Positions 23,575 through 37,112 of a stretch of 64,000 nt of DNA are shown here, one piece after another. The stretch spans positions 2,356,001-2,420,000 of the forward strand of contig CM082591.2 in the NCBI GenBank assembly GCA_040954595.2. Direction: 5' to 3'. Source of the stretch: Balanoglossus misakiensis. Lineage: Eukaryota > Hemichordata. Each line of letters opens with the position of its first letter. Position 1 is the stretch's first letter. The notes under the pieces were generated by a model. That model was not told the origin of the DNA, did no database searches, and saw only the letters and a list, made by a program, of their open reading frames with translations. Made by a program: the position numbers and the translations under genes.

Positions 23575-26500
23575 TCAGTTACCAGTCTCGACTTTACCAT
23601 TTGGAAGAGGTTCAATTGTAGGTTTTTCGTCTGTCTTGAGGTGCTGTTCTGACGTAGTATTTGCAATGATTGCTGACCTGTCGTACGCTTGTTCAATGGT
23701 GCCATAACCGGTTTTGATGTCTTCTTTGTTGTCCAGATACTCGTCGGGTTGTAGAGGGGGGTCTGCCCATTTCTGTTTCTCCCCAGAGGCGAACAGGCCG
23801 TAGAAAATGACGCCGGTGAAATGGATCATAGCCGATATCAAATAAACCCTAGACCATTCCTTGGGAGTCTGTAAAACCATATAAACACAAAATCCATTTA
23901 GTGAATACCAAATGCGCCATCTACGGATCATGTTGACTGGCGTTTAGATCCGGTATTTTGCGAGAAGTAAATTTGCATATTAAGTATGCAGGCTGTGTCA
24001 CCTTAAAGAGTTAATAGCGTTTTCTGGCTAATCGCTCAAGGATTACAGCTAAGCCAAAGAGATCTCACCTCGTTCGGAGTTAAGTTTCCAACCATTATTG
24101 GACACATCATTCCAGACAAAGTCCCGGCGGCGTTAGATAGACCCATTAAAATACTAGCATATCTTGGTGCAATATCTAGATGGTTCACATTGAAACCTGG
24201 ACAAAAGATAATAAATTATTTCTTGGTGAAGTAAAATCTCGAGCAATGTCACATCTCAATGTCAAAATTGTCAATCACCTCTAGATGATATAGCCTACCT
24301 GATATAGCAAATCCACTGAAACCAACTGCGATTATGAGACAGATGATAGCCATTTCCCTGCCGTTTGAGTAGCCAACAGCTATAAGAAAGATTGCTTCCA
24401 TTCCAAAGCCTAGAAAGAAAACAAATATAAGACCAATGTGAAATATTGGGCCTAATAAAAAGTTTGCAAAACGAAAATAATGGGGATTTTCCGCGACCAC
24501 ACAGTTTTAGTAAAGGAATGTTTTCGAATGTGACTTTAAACTTAGCCTTAGATCAACGCGAAGTGATGAACCTACCTCCACAATTAAATATCTTACGCAC
24601 TATCGTAGTTGTTAATATCCTTTTTCTCCGGAGAAAGTCTGCAAGTTGCCCGCCGAGTGGAACGATGATGGTCATCACAAGATGCGGTAGTGCAGAAATG
24701 ACACCAACCTAATATATAACACAACAGTGTTGGATTAGGTTGCAAAACATAATAACCTGGTATCAGCAGAGTGTATTTATAATATCAATTTTATTGCTGT
24801 TTATCAGGAAAATAATAATTATGAGTTTATTTGTAATACCCAACCCCTACATTGATATACATGTACTTTCATACAAATTATAGTAATGAAAGGCAAACTC
24901 AATTTTTACAAAATTAAACACGTACAGCGGAAAGTTCGTATCCATACACCTCCTCAAAGTATGACGGTGAACTTGTTAACAGCAGGTAGAAAGTCCAACT
25001 ACGACAAATATTAGCCACGATGATTGCGTAAACCGGAAGTGACGTGAAGAAACTCTTCCAAGGTGTTTTATGTCCCTGCAAAGAAGGATTTAGACAAAAA
25101 CATGAGAAACATGCGAGAAAATGTAATGAATAATCTTTAGCAATCCAACTCAGAACAACAACAACAATAACCAAAAATTAATAGACAACGATACCTTTGG
25201 GATAATCGATGCTGATTCTCCTATACTTTCTTCAATGTAAATTCTTTCCTCTTCAGAGATAGTTGGATGTGTAGATGGTTTTTCGTGAATTATGAGAAAC
25301 CAACTTATAGCCCATAATATTCCTAAAGCACCTGTGAATATGTAGACCATACTATTCCTTAATGACCGCCTAGACAATGTATTCGACCTGTGAACCTATG
25401 AATATATTTGACCTATGAACTTGAGAATATGAATGGGTATGGTCTCCCTTAATACCTACCATAAACATAAAATGTTGCTGGCCAGCCGGCATAATCTGTC
25501 AAGAACCCTGATAAAGGCAAACCGATCACAGCGCCAGCATACGACCCTGGAGTTAGAAATAACAGAATAATGATTGACTCGTGGTACGAGATAGTGGAAC
25601 AGGGATTCTAGATCCAAGTAAAGAATTTTTCTTGGTATGTTCACAGTGGGATTTAAATATTACGTCATTACATAAGTGGATGTAGAGGGCCGTGTCTCCG
25701 AGACAATGAACGACAATTTTTACCTGAAAAAGACAACGTGACCAGACGACTTCTTTCCATTGGTGGAGCCCATCTGCTCCACATCCCATGGCATGCTGGG
25801 TACGTTACTCCCTAAAAATGTAAATGTCGGTGCAACGTCAGAGATGTCGAGAAGACACAGTAACACAACAACAAAAACTCATGTGTAGCCATGGTTGCAC
25901 GGCGTCTTTATATCTCTCACCTCGACAAGTCCTTGTACAATTCTTACAGCGATCACCATCCCATAATGAACTTTACAGGACGCTGGTATAAGTAAATTTA
26001 AAAAAGACGTTATTAAAATTGCTCCACCGAATATCCTGTGGAAAAAAAGATACAAAGATTTATGTGAATAGAATGACAGTGTGAGCGGCCACCAACCAGG
26101 AGTGGTAAACACAAATTAAGCGTTGGTGGTAATGACCTTTTTATTGGAACGAGTCTCCTTAGACTATTCCGCGTTTAATCAGCGGAGATGACGGCAATAA
26201 TTACTTTTACGAAGACGTATTCAATTACCGTCAATTCATTGACCCGAAAAGCCATCCACCACCTGACTTGTCCGTCCTATAATTGTCACCCTTTAATTAT
26301 CGCCCATTCTATTTTTATCAATGCGTAATTTATTTGACAATCATACTCTCTTTTGAGAGAGAAAATGTCTTTCGAGGCACGAGGTTCCTTTTCTTGTAGA
26401 TTTGCCACATAAGATATGTTCATATATAATTAGCAGTTGTCGTTTTACGGTGCTCAGAAGGCACAGTATCTGTAACTTTCCAAAACTTTACCCAGTATTT

Positions 26501-27181
26501 TTGTTCTGAGCATCAACAGTGGCTTCTTGTTTATACCCGACGGCACATTGCCAACTTACGTAGCCAGAATGTGTGTATTACGTGGTCAGAATGTGTGTAT
26601 ATCTTACCTATTTGCTGGAAATCTGGACGCTAGATACCCGCCAGGTATCTGAGTGACTATGTAGCCCCAGAAGAAGGATCCGTGCATCAAGCCCACTATT
26701 TCTGGGCTCCAGTCAAATTCCCGAACCTGGAAGACAAACGTCTTTGATTAGATGACGTCATATGATGTAAAGGGGGTGTGGGCTCCACCATGCATAGTTG
26801 TTTCCTGTTTATTTACGCCACAGTCTTCCCCATAAAGTTTCGCGGTTTCCTTCCCAATGTGACATGAAGCAACGGGCGTGTTAGTAATAGTAAAAATGCT
26901 GGATAATCGAACAAACTTACGTGCATTTGACTTTTGCCATTAATGTGAGCTGTGTTATTATTAACCATATCCACTATTGACACACCTAGGTTGCATCGTA
27001 TACCGAACGATATACAAAAACCGATAGAACTGCAAATTGCTAAAGTGTAACGCTTGCTGGTTCCGCATGTGGGCATCCGAAACTTCTTCTTTGGCTTGGC
27101 CGTTTCCTCATCGTAGTACTCGATACCGCCGTTGAGGGCATCGTGCTTCACCAGAACCTGCTCATCGTCGGATTTCTTCAT
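23575..27181 (-). CDS. SLC17A6/7/8-like: Vesicular glutamate transporter (SLC17 family, VGLUT)
   Basis: Major facilitator protein that loads glutamate into synaptic vesicles. Coding exons from high to low coordinates: 26921-27181, 26608-26726, 25921-26035, 25724-25811, 25460-25546, 25195-25331, 24926-25075, 24576-24708, 24299-24409, 24069-24196, 23575-23868. Total 1623 bp, 540 residues plus stop, all phases consistent; human VGLUTs are about 560-590. Diagnostic stretches: [17 protein letters not shown] (TM1 Arg), [19 protein letters not shown] (TM2 His), [17 protein letters not shown] (TM4 Glu), [15 protein letters not shown] (TM7 Arg), [20 protein letters not shown] and [16 protein letters not shown]. 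The [10 protein letters not shown] and ASGEKQ signatures favour VGLUT over sialin or Na/phosphate members. The chosen ATG (27179-27181) lies 4 nt inside its exon, just after a splice acceptor, so an upstream 5' exon is expected. The invertebrate gene is probably orthologous to all three vertebrate VGLUTs. Confidence 0.95.
26036..26607 (-). other. 572-bp VGLUT intron
   Basis: Between the second and third coding exons. No other feature is seen. A short duplicated phrase (GTCAGAATGTGTGTAT-type) occurs near 26565-26600. Confidence 0.7.
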
Positions 27182-28128
27182 AATCCTGTGGAGATAAACG
27201 CACGGATTGGGTGTTATCGATCGAGGCATCAATTCGCAATCTACGTTCACTGTTCTTAATCTGGCGTATTACACAGGGCGTGTATGTACACCCTTAATCC
27301 GCCAGATCGCATCTGCGCTCCCGTATAATCTGCCGTTGCTTCGCGGAGATGCTCAGAGAAAATCTAAATTACTCGGGTGGCAATTAAACATTTATTCGAA
27401 CGATCGCGAATCTCGTTAGCTTTAAAACCCAAAGCATAAAATGCCACAGCTAGGCTCTTCCTGCCAAAATTTCTTTCAACCACCGAGCCCCGAGAATTGC
27501 ACGGAACAGATGAGGTGAATCTGAGAGGCTTTGTGAGATATTTATCGCATATCTGTGTATATGGTATACAGTTATCGCCGCTTTTTGTCGTCAATAATAG
27601 CGTTATCTTTGCGGGTTTACTCAGGCATCGTGAACGTTAGAGCGTGAACTAGCGTAGAGGGATTTTCGGATGCTTGATAACGCGATCGCGAACGACGGAA
27701 TGTCTCAACGCGAAGTCCTGGTAGCACGCTATACCACACACAGGCGCAATGCAATTTTCCCCCTTTATTGAAAAGCTCTCTGGGAGCGTACTGCGAACTT
27801 CATTGAGCGCTAAATATTTGCATAATAAATGAAACCTATTATGGCTAATTATTAATCGTCTTATCAGAGTTTAGATGTTAGGAGGGACTGTGATGGACCG
27901 TTACTGCGAAAAGGAATTCAATATTTTATAATTTATTCATGAACCATATAGCGGGATGGTTTTAAAGCCCCCTCTCGGTTACCAAACTTTTCCGACAGGA
28001 GATTAAAAATCTAAATGGCGAACAAAATCCCGACAAAATCTTAAGGCGCGATTCGCATACTCACACTGATGCGAGAAAAGGGATTGAGAGGGACCCTTTT
28101 AAACTCAGGACATTACTAGCTTCAGTGC

Positions 28129-28153
28129 AATAAGTTGTCCCAGACAACTTATT
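28129..28153. other. Perfect 11-bp hairpin, 3-nt loop
   Basis: AATAAGTTGTC, loop CCA, GACAACTTATT. Both strands would form the same stem. There is no T-run or purine-rich element to mark it as a histone-type 3' end. Function unknown. Confidence 0.6.
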
Positions 28154-31100
28154 TTCATCACGTCAAAAGGAACTATTCCACTCTTCAAATTTACAATAGT
28201 AATCCTCTGCGAACAAGCAGGCCCATAACCGTCTTAGTAATGATTTATCGCGCTGGCGACAACCGCTTTTGAGAATGTTCTCTCCAAAGCCCGCCAAGGG
28301 GACACATTCTTCAGAATCATGATTGAATGGCGGTCGTCTCCGGCGCTACTTTCTTCATTATTTGCTCGTTATGGCTGCATTAACGCCATGTCGTTCGGCT
28401 TAGGGTTTAAAACCCGTCGCGTGGCACTCTACTCCGAGTAGATAGAAATCTCCCCGATGCGGGTGAGTTTAGCCGTAATTTATGATAAAGTCTCCCAGAA
28501 AACTGTCTCGGGATTGTCAGGTTTCCTCTTTGCAATATCTATCAGATTTTCCAGTGAGTCAAAAAGTATTCCCTATAGTTGACTGGTCTCTGTGTACACG
28601 CTTTATCTGGGAGATTAGCGAGGGAAAACAGTTATCAAGTCATTGCTATGACTTTAATATTGTAGTAAACAATGGACGAGTAATCGATAACTTTTATTAT
28701 TACATAGCAGTTTATTATTGAAGAGCAGACACACGGTCACCGATGTCTGAAAAATCTTTCCGCCAGCGCGAGAGGAGACGACACAGTGCAGTATCTCGGG
28801 CGCCGCCGAACGAGAAGATAATTAACGAACATCGACTTTGAATTGAAGTTAGGACGAGTCAATTTCTCCACGCGATAAAAACTCATAAAGAAGGCGTTAA
28901 AGCAATGTCCTGTTAATGAAATTCACTTGAGGTTGGAAATCGGGGATAATTTGTGATATCCGCGACATGGTTGTCTTGGAACTTTGACGCGTCGTGAGGC
29001 CGTTTGAAGTATCCACGTGTCGGCTATCGTTCTGATAATTAGAGAAATTTCCCTCCCTCCCGGCTGTGCTGTACGCCACAGGAACTCAACACTTGCACTG
29101 CATAGAGTATAGCAGGGACCTGAAACGCGTGATTTCCAAAGAATTGATCTCCTCCGTGGAAATTACCGGGCCAGCTAATCAGATTTGGCAGCGCCTAATA
29201 ACATGTAATCAGAGTTTAATGACTTGTGGTGACAGAATCACATTTGACACACCAATTTCATAGCCATGCAATCATGACAAAGTTTAGCGATATAATCGGC
29301 CAACCCCGACGCACTCCAGTTGTTTGGGAGTAACGCTGTTACCATGGACGGACAGAAAAGAAAAAAAAACCCGATGTGGCAATTGCAAGACACGCCATAA
29401 ATACAATTAATAATGAGTGATTTGTGAAATATCCGAAATACCAACAAAGGGTATAATTTCCAATGCAATTAGAACACAAGATATTTTTTAGATTACCGTG
29501 ATTATAGCGCAATGCAAAACGGGCGACTAAGTGTCAACACAGTACAACTGCATTATATTGTGGAGTAATTTGAAGGAAGGAAGATAGCGCGTGCCCGCGC
29601 CGCGCGTGCTTTCGGGATGTGTGACGCCCTCATAGGCAAATATCGGTACATGATGAGGAAGCAATCGGCCATGCCAATAAAAATTATCAGCAAGGGGAAT
29701 TCTTTTTGTGACATTTTAATTTAGTCAAGTTGCTTTTAATTTGTTCTGGTAGCACTCGAGCATAAATATGTAAAAAGGTCGCAGTTTTTGTTAATTCGAA
29801 AAAATCGAATACTGAACCGAATTGGGTCATGTAAACATGTCCATGATTAAAAAGGTGATATCTTGTTTCTCCCACGTTAAAATATTTTCTATTGAAGTCA
29901 ACTTTGAGTGTTATTGTCATATTTCAAAAGTGGTTGATTTGTGAGGATGAAAAAGATAGATATGTTCAATCAACTCGGGTACGCTGCCATGTTTATAAAC
30001 GCCACCCGAGCGCCGTGAATCATTCTGTTTTATAGGCCGCGACTTGAAAGAACGAGGAAACAGTGTGTCGACTAAAATGGAGAAGAGATTTTTGTTTGGC
30101 CCACAATTTACAAGTGCATGAAGCGAGTCTCGAGAGAGCAACGCTAAAAGGTCCTCTATCGACCTCGCTTTTCGTGTCTATAAAATTGATGGATGTGCGT
30201 GCACCAGTTGGATCACGTATGAAAACCCTATTTGCCCGGATGTCACTCTCCCGCCAAAATCTACTCTTCATTTGTGCCAAATATGACAAAAAAGAAACCC
30301 AGCCGATGGATGAATCAATCAATAAAACTAAACAAGTAACGATCGATCGGTTCATTGATAGCTGAATAGTCGTTATATCGTTTCCATATACACCGTCCTG
30401 TCCACTATGATGAAATTAAGATAAGACCGCCTATAGTATTCATACTTCGTATGTTTTTGATGAGCCCGACCAAGTTGATAAGAAAGGCAGTTTCTTGACT
30501 ACGTCAGCCCATAAATGCCATCTATAGTCAGAGGCAGGGTCGTCACATAAAAAGGGGGAATGCATTTAATATCTCCAAGCTCGTATTTCAAACGCCACTG
30601 CATTAGGCATACAGCTTGCTATTATTTGGTATGTAAGTCAACGCTTATCGAGACAGCATGAAACGGACTCGGTAAAATACGAGATAATAGACATGTAATA
30701 TATCCTACCATTTTCACATTTGACTCGCTATAGGAGATTGGCAGACGTATCTTAGGGTTCCATTCCTTCCTTAAAAGCAACAGATAAAACCGAAATAGTT
30801 CAATTTCAACCAATATTAGAGCAATTTTACGATCAGTTTGTTATCTCGGCCCCGGCTTGAATACTAACAGAGGAGTAACAGCCAAAGCAACTTTTATAGT
30901 TGCTTATATGCGGCGATAAGCCCATCCCGCAATTATACATTGTGAAACACTAAACATTGAAGTGAATCATGTTTTATTTGTCACGCCTACGTCATTTCCA
31001 GTGTGGAAACAATAAATAGAAGAATGGTCGGGAATTCTACGCGATATGAGCCTCAGAATGTGAAAAAAAACGCAGACAAAGTAGAAAAGATGGACGATGT

Positions 31101-32687
31101 ATTTTGTACATTGGTCGTTCATTTCACGAGTTTTCACGCGAGAGTTTACACTAAGGAAAAGGTAACACTAAGAAAAAACCTCAAGAAATCACACACAACA
31201 CTTAAACAGAATAACTAGGACAGGGCGACACTGCCAATGAACAGCCGAGCTAAAAATAAAACCGGAACACAGAAATATGAATATTTTAGTGCCCCTTAAC
31301 CCAGAGAAAAAATCGGAACTCGCCAAAATGATGGCAATGCGTGAAGCACAGAACAAACGGAAACGCACAAGAAAAAAAACGCGAAAAGGCGACCAATCTT
31401 TGAGATGCGCTCAGCTATTGATTTTGGTGTTCTGTCTGTATGGTAATTACCTATTGTTGAATATCAGCAATGGCGATGACAGATGCCACAAGGCGTGTTT
31501 CCACAAGGTGTCAATTTGCGCTCTATTGAACAAATTCCCCATGTGTATGGTTTACCCTTGACATGAAATAACACCCAACCAGTGAAATATTACCGCCCCC
31601 AAAATCACATCACAGCCGTTGAAGTGTCTTACAAAAAGCACTCGAGGTAGGAGAGCTTCCCCTAATTACAGGCAGATCAGGAAGTACATTGCAAGTGTGT
31701 TTGCAGAGATATAAACCACACATCTACCGAGAAAGGTATTAACCAATTGAAATCGTTCAAGTACAATACTGACATATGTGAATTGCAACATGATGAAAGG
31801 CTTATTTTCGTGTAGTGTGGGTGACCTATATAGGAATGTAACGTAGAGTTATCAGCTGCATGAGCCAGCAATGGCGGTGACGGAGTGTACAATTGATCCA
31901 CAATGCAATTGGGCATGGGCTTATTTGCTGACTAAATAACTAAGAGTGCTGACCTAATCCATGAAATAGGGCACCGACTTGTTTGCTTAACTAGTCAGGA
32001 TTCTGCATGCTTAATCCATGCGGATATCCATGTGAAATAAAGCAAGGGTATTGACTGATATGAGACACGGCAAAAATGTATCAGATGTATGAGCTGGTGT
32101 GTTTCAACTGTACAACACAATCTGTGCGCACCTGTATTCATATTCCATTATGTCATGTAAGATGTTGTGAAAAGTTGTCAAAGAATATCTGTAGCAAAAG
32201 TTGTATGCATTGGACACAAATCTCGCAAGGTTTCAACAAAAGCCTGCACAGCTTGTGGAATAGACTTTGCTCAGTATTGTTAATATTGTCTGTTGTTGTA
32301 ATAGGGTTCAGTCTTAATTAAAAGATCACTTTTAAGACTGCTGCACGCGATGCCAATCCGAAAAAAACATTGACATGGATGACAGAGGTCGCTGAAAGTT
32401 AAGCCCACCATTTTTAATCTCTGTGAGCATTGAAGGTTTATTTCTTTTTGCCTCCTCGCGCGAGCTGTGAGGACACGTGTTAATCGGAATTTGTGTAATC
32501 CCTGTGCCAATGGGGAGATCTGTTCTCTTGGAAATTTCTCAGCTCGCACAAAAAAGAGCTCAAGACTTAGTAACACAAACCGACATCAGTAGTTTCGAAA
32601 TCCTGTCTGTGCGATCAGAAGTAGCTGTAGAAACAGGAAGTGTGTGATGTTGCCGTCTCAATAGACGAGTTTCCGCTGATTGCAATA

Positions 32688-32741
32688 GATCTCGCGAGAC
32701 TTAGTTACTGTAGCTAAGGATTGCTAGCCTAGTGATACAAG
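32688..32741. repeat. TCTCGCGAGA-containing dispersed segment, copy 1
   Basis: GATCTCGCGAGACTTAGTTA at the start and TTGCTAGCCTAGTGATACAA at the end align with 63834-63879, with one short gap. The TCTCGCGAGA palindrome (32690-32699) is the motif bound by BANP in vertebrates and found in CpG-rich promoters. No adjacent gene is recognised here. Confidence 0.6.
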
Positions 32742-33084
32742 GGTTTGGGCAGCGATCAGGCGATAACACGGAGGTATATTAACGTGCAATACCAGTACAA
32801 GGTCGTGTCGCTAAATTATGCAACCGATCATGTGTTATACTGTGACCCTATTTGCCATTCACACTAGCATTTGCCCGCAGGAAAATTGTCACGTCATAAA
32901 ACATAATCTTTACATTGCTTGAAACTCTGTGAATGAGAAGTGAATGCATTTCTGTCTTTTGTGAGAAGACATTAACCGCTGCAAAATTCCAGTAAATAAG
33001 TGTTCCTTGGGGGCTGGCAGATGGTACATAGCTGAAGGGGAGAGACACACATACGTATACATGTACACACCGTACAACAACAGG

Positions 33085-33156
33085 TAGACACAGACAGATA
33101 GATAGACACAGACAGATAGATAGACACAGGCAGATAGATAGACACAGACAGACAAC
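33085..33156. repeat. 18-bp minisatellite, four units
   Basis: Four consecutive copies of TAGACACAGACAGATAGA with few changes (33085-33102, 33103-33120, 33121-33138, 33139-33156), the last ending in GACAAC. Confidence 0.9.
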
Positions 33157-34063
33157 AGACAAACAAGGGCACAGCCAAGCCAGACAAACAGATAACGCAG
33201 TTACATATGGAATTCATCGTAAGATCACCCTGGGACGAGACTGGGAAACAATTCTATTTGCAAGGCGCCGCCCTACGTGTTCATTCATGAGTCCGCTAGG
33301 AGTAGTTTGTTTTGCCTTTAACGGATTTTTGTCGATACTTTAGCAGGACAGTAAATGTTTTATTTGTTTATTTTGCGTGTGGTTTAAATCTTAGTCGATT
33401 AAATGTTAAAAACCTTGTCAGCGATAGTCAATCAATTTGAAGAATTGAACAGGTTCTCAGAACGGGAAGGCAAAGCTTGATAACTATCAGAATGTTTCTT
33501 GTTTTTAAGAGTTTGCAAGTATGAAAGTTTCGGCATCTGTTAACAGATGTACAGTCTACCCCAATCCGCAAAATAGAATCCATCAAGTAAAAGCATACAT
33601 AATGGCCATGGCAGGTACCGAAACAATCATACATGAGTCTCTGAGATGAAATCCTGAGACCAGAAAGCCTCCATCGGTAAAAATAAACCCTACCTTGATT
33701 ATAGATGAAATCCACGAGCTTGTTAATGTCTGCCACCGTTTTTAAGTATGTACTGAAAACCCCCAAACGCCCTTATTTTATTTGTCATTTCGTGTAATTT
33801 GGGGGAATTTATTTCTACTTGACGGAGAATTACAGGGGCGTTGGAAGATGCTAATGCGATCAAGCGCTTATTTCTTTAAGTTCCTGTCGACTCGGTGGCG
33901 GAGACGAGTGGGAAACATCTCTTAAAGTTTCGACCTCGTACATTCTGTCGCCTCGGATCTGCGCCTGAATCCGAATCTAATCCCAGACTGGCTCCATGCC
34001 GATATCACCAAGAGATTCCCACACAAAGGGAGTGTTTAGTACCCAATGAAGGGCTGTCCAACA

Positions 34064-34077
34064 CCCCCCCCCCCCCC
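34064..34077. repeat. C14 homopolymer
   Basis: Fourteen consecutive C residues read directly; length may be affected by sequencing or assembly. Confidence 0.85.
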
Positions 34078-37009
34078 GCTATTTTTCTGATGTTTATGGA
34101 ATTTAATCCTACACTGAAGAGGCTTTGGGGGGCTCGAGCTAATCCCGCCTAATGAATACCCCGATCGCCGACAGGACTTTGTCGTCGTCTCTTGTGTGAA
34201 GTCATAAAAAGCATACACTATCCAATGAAGTGAAAGGAAAGCAGTGTGTGCGGCCGCTATGTAATTTACCAAATGGAAGGGAATCTATTATCCGCTATAG
34301 TCATGGTTTGGTTATTAGTGCTACATTGCAAATGGATATTGGACATGCTAGGTGTTTACCAGTTGAAGTAGAGTAGCTGTTCTGAGGATGGGGACCTTGG
34401 GGGAAAAATAGACTTGGGGGATGTTTCTTGGTTATTGCTTAATCACAATTTCCAAGGTTACAAACTTGTGGTACTCTTTGCGCCAGTGATGTCACTTCTT
34501 TCACGTCGAGCGCGACTTGGCAGACGCGCATTGGTTGTCACACTGGCGGCGCGCGTCTGTCGCGCGCGAAGGACTACAATGGGTGACCCGGAAAATGACC
34601 TGTGTGACATTCCGTATGGGTTATACAGTTGTGTCAAAAAAAGAAGTTCCGGCGCGCTCAATCAAATAGTCCCAATCTGTGAAATTACGATTGCGGTAAT
34701 GAATTAGGGCACTCTATCCGAACAATAACGTATCCCAAACATAAAAAAAAACTTTCCTCTTCTGGGGCAGCTTCAAATATTGGCAAGTCTTACCTACACT
34801 CTTCAATCAAGTCATATCTTAGGTTAATCAAATATAAATTCCGATGAAGATGGAAATTCGTGCATTTGGGATATAAACATAGAAGACAAGCATTTTTATC
34901 ATTAATATTTCACAGGTAAATTGTTACGAATATACATACAAATAGGAAAATATTAACTTTTAATATTTGCCTTTGAAACCCTTGTTTGTTCTCCTAAGGG
35001 CGAGGAATGCTATCCGAGGTATTCTTTAAAGATGCATATAGCTGATGAGGTTACCAAAGAAGCGTATTGTGTCAGCGGGCGAAAATTTCAATTGAAACTA
35101 CAGACATACGGACTTCAAGTATAACCTAGCTCAAACAGTAAAAAACGCAAAAATACATCTTTTAGGCGCGACTACGAAACAACGTGAACAATCCTGTGAG
35201 TCGACCCACTTACGCTATGGAACATTGTTTATGTACATTCCTGCCAAAAGTCATTATGCTAATTTGCATTTACCAGCTGCGAATCAATTAACACCTGTCT
35301 AATGACAAGTGCTAATTTGGTGATTTCCCCCCAAGGGATTACCAAGCGAATTTATCGGACCGATATTTCACATTTAATCTTCTCGTGATATTCATTTTTG
35401 ACTCTTTTATTGGTGTTATAAAAATCTACAAAATTCAACATAATTACTGGATTTTTTACCGCTCACAACTTTCCTTTTCCGAGCAATTACAACTTCAACA
35501 TGATTGTGTTCGATAGTTTATCGCAGACACTATGCACAATATTTTTTATGGAAACTGTATCAGCGCAGACAACGTAATTTAAATATTTAAGATAGTTGAA
35601 TACCCTGGAGCGACAGTTACAATTCATAATAAAAAAAATGCGAAGATAGTCAATATTATATGATGACAGAAAAAAAACCTAGACATTTAGGCTCAAAATC
35701 CCTACATACAGAGCCACAGCCTATGGAAAGTTTCCAAGTATGAGCCCATGAAACGCAAACCTAGGGAGTCTTCAATACATCAACCATGGCATAGTCCCTC
35801 TAGCTCTTTGCAGAACTGACAGTGGTTCAAAAAAATACGCAACCTGTATGCCATAGTTGTGTAACGTGGTAATACGACATCAGTAATACAATGTGTAATA
35901 ATATTGGAGTAATAGAATGGACATTGCATCCTGTATAGATACGGCAGCTGTACTTACCAATACGAAACCCTCCTTCAAATGCAGTATCACAAGTCTACCT
36001 ACGAGCTCATCTGACCAGACCTCCCTCCAACTCGAACAGTTTGAGACTACACAATTATTTAATTACCCAGGCGCTTATTTAAGTGATCTTACTTCATCCC
36101 GCTCATTAATTTGTTATTTCGGTAATCATTTAGTAAATTATGAAAGCAATAATTAATCGCGAATTTATACTCACGTACCTGAGTGTAACTTCTTTACTTT
36201 GGCGGAAGCACAACATATATTCCCAACATCCGCTGCTTCATACGGACATTTCTGTGACAATGGCAGACATCGGAAATCGTCGTCTCTGGTTTTCATGCAT
36301 CTATTTGATAACTTTCACCTGCTTTTTTCTCTTTCATTCCAAGACAATCCGCGCATGCCTCAAACCTCCCACCGCTTTTTGTTCAAGATTTCCTGTAGGC
36401 CCTCGCGATGTCGGCTGTTGCTGACGTCTTCCCGCGCGCGCAGAAAGGCCCTATTGAAATGCCACTGAATGGCAAATGAGAAATGTTGTTTCGAGGATGA
36501 CACAGCGCGCATTGAAATGCAAGCAAATGAATTTGACTTGCGAACAATTACAACAAACGGACGATGACTAATCTAACTTTAGTTAACGATAAAGCAGGCA
36601 ACGATGTCTATCTGCAGAACACGATTTATTGTTGTAGATACTGTGCAACGATAGCCGCATCTTTAAGTTTCGTGTCATACATGAAACATTTGTCTTAATT
36701 TCATCTTATCATGATTTCTCTTGAGTCACAAGTTATCAGTTCTGTCATAGGCGTTATCATTTATCATCGGCAACAGCATATACCCCGATTTCGATCGCCA
36801 GCTCGTTCTAAGGCCAGAGGTCGACTTTCTCACTTCTCACAAGGAACAATTTCTAGGGTTAGGGTAACTTTAGAATAGTATTAATCCGCTGCTGTCAGCA
36901 CGATGAGAACTGGGTCTCTGAATGGTACCCCACTTCCCTAACTTCTAAACGGTGGCGCTGCTCTGGAGTTTGCATGGGTCGGTTGCTTACTGTACCGGTG
37001 TACGCAGGT

Positions 37010-37112
37010 TACAGTCAGTCAGTCAGTCAGTCAGTCTGTCTGCCTGCCTGTCTGTCTGAGTGGCTGGTTGTCTGTCTGTCTCTCTGTCTGTCTGCATGTC
37101 TGCCTGCTTGCC
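37010..37112. repeat. (CAGT)n / (CTGT)n compound microsatellite
   Basis: CAGT units pass into CTGT and CTGC variants and decay towards 37112. Confidence 0.9.

Noticed and set aside
36850-36875. Telomere-like AGGGTTAGGG
   Set aside because: Less than two TTAGGG units; not an interstitial telomere.
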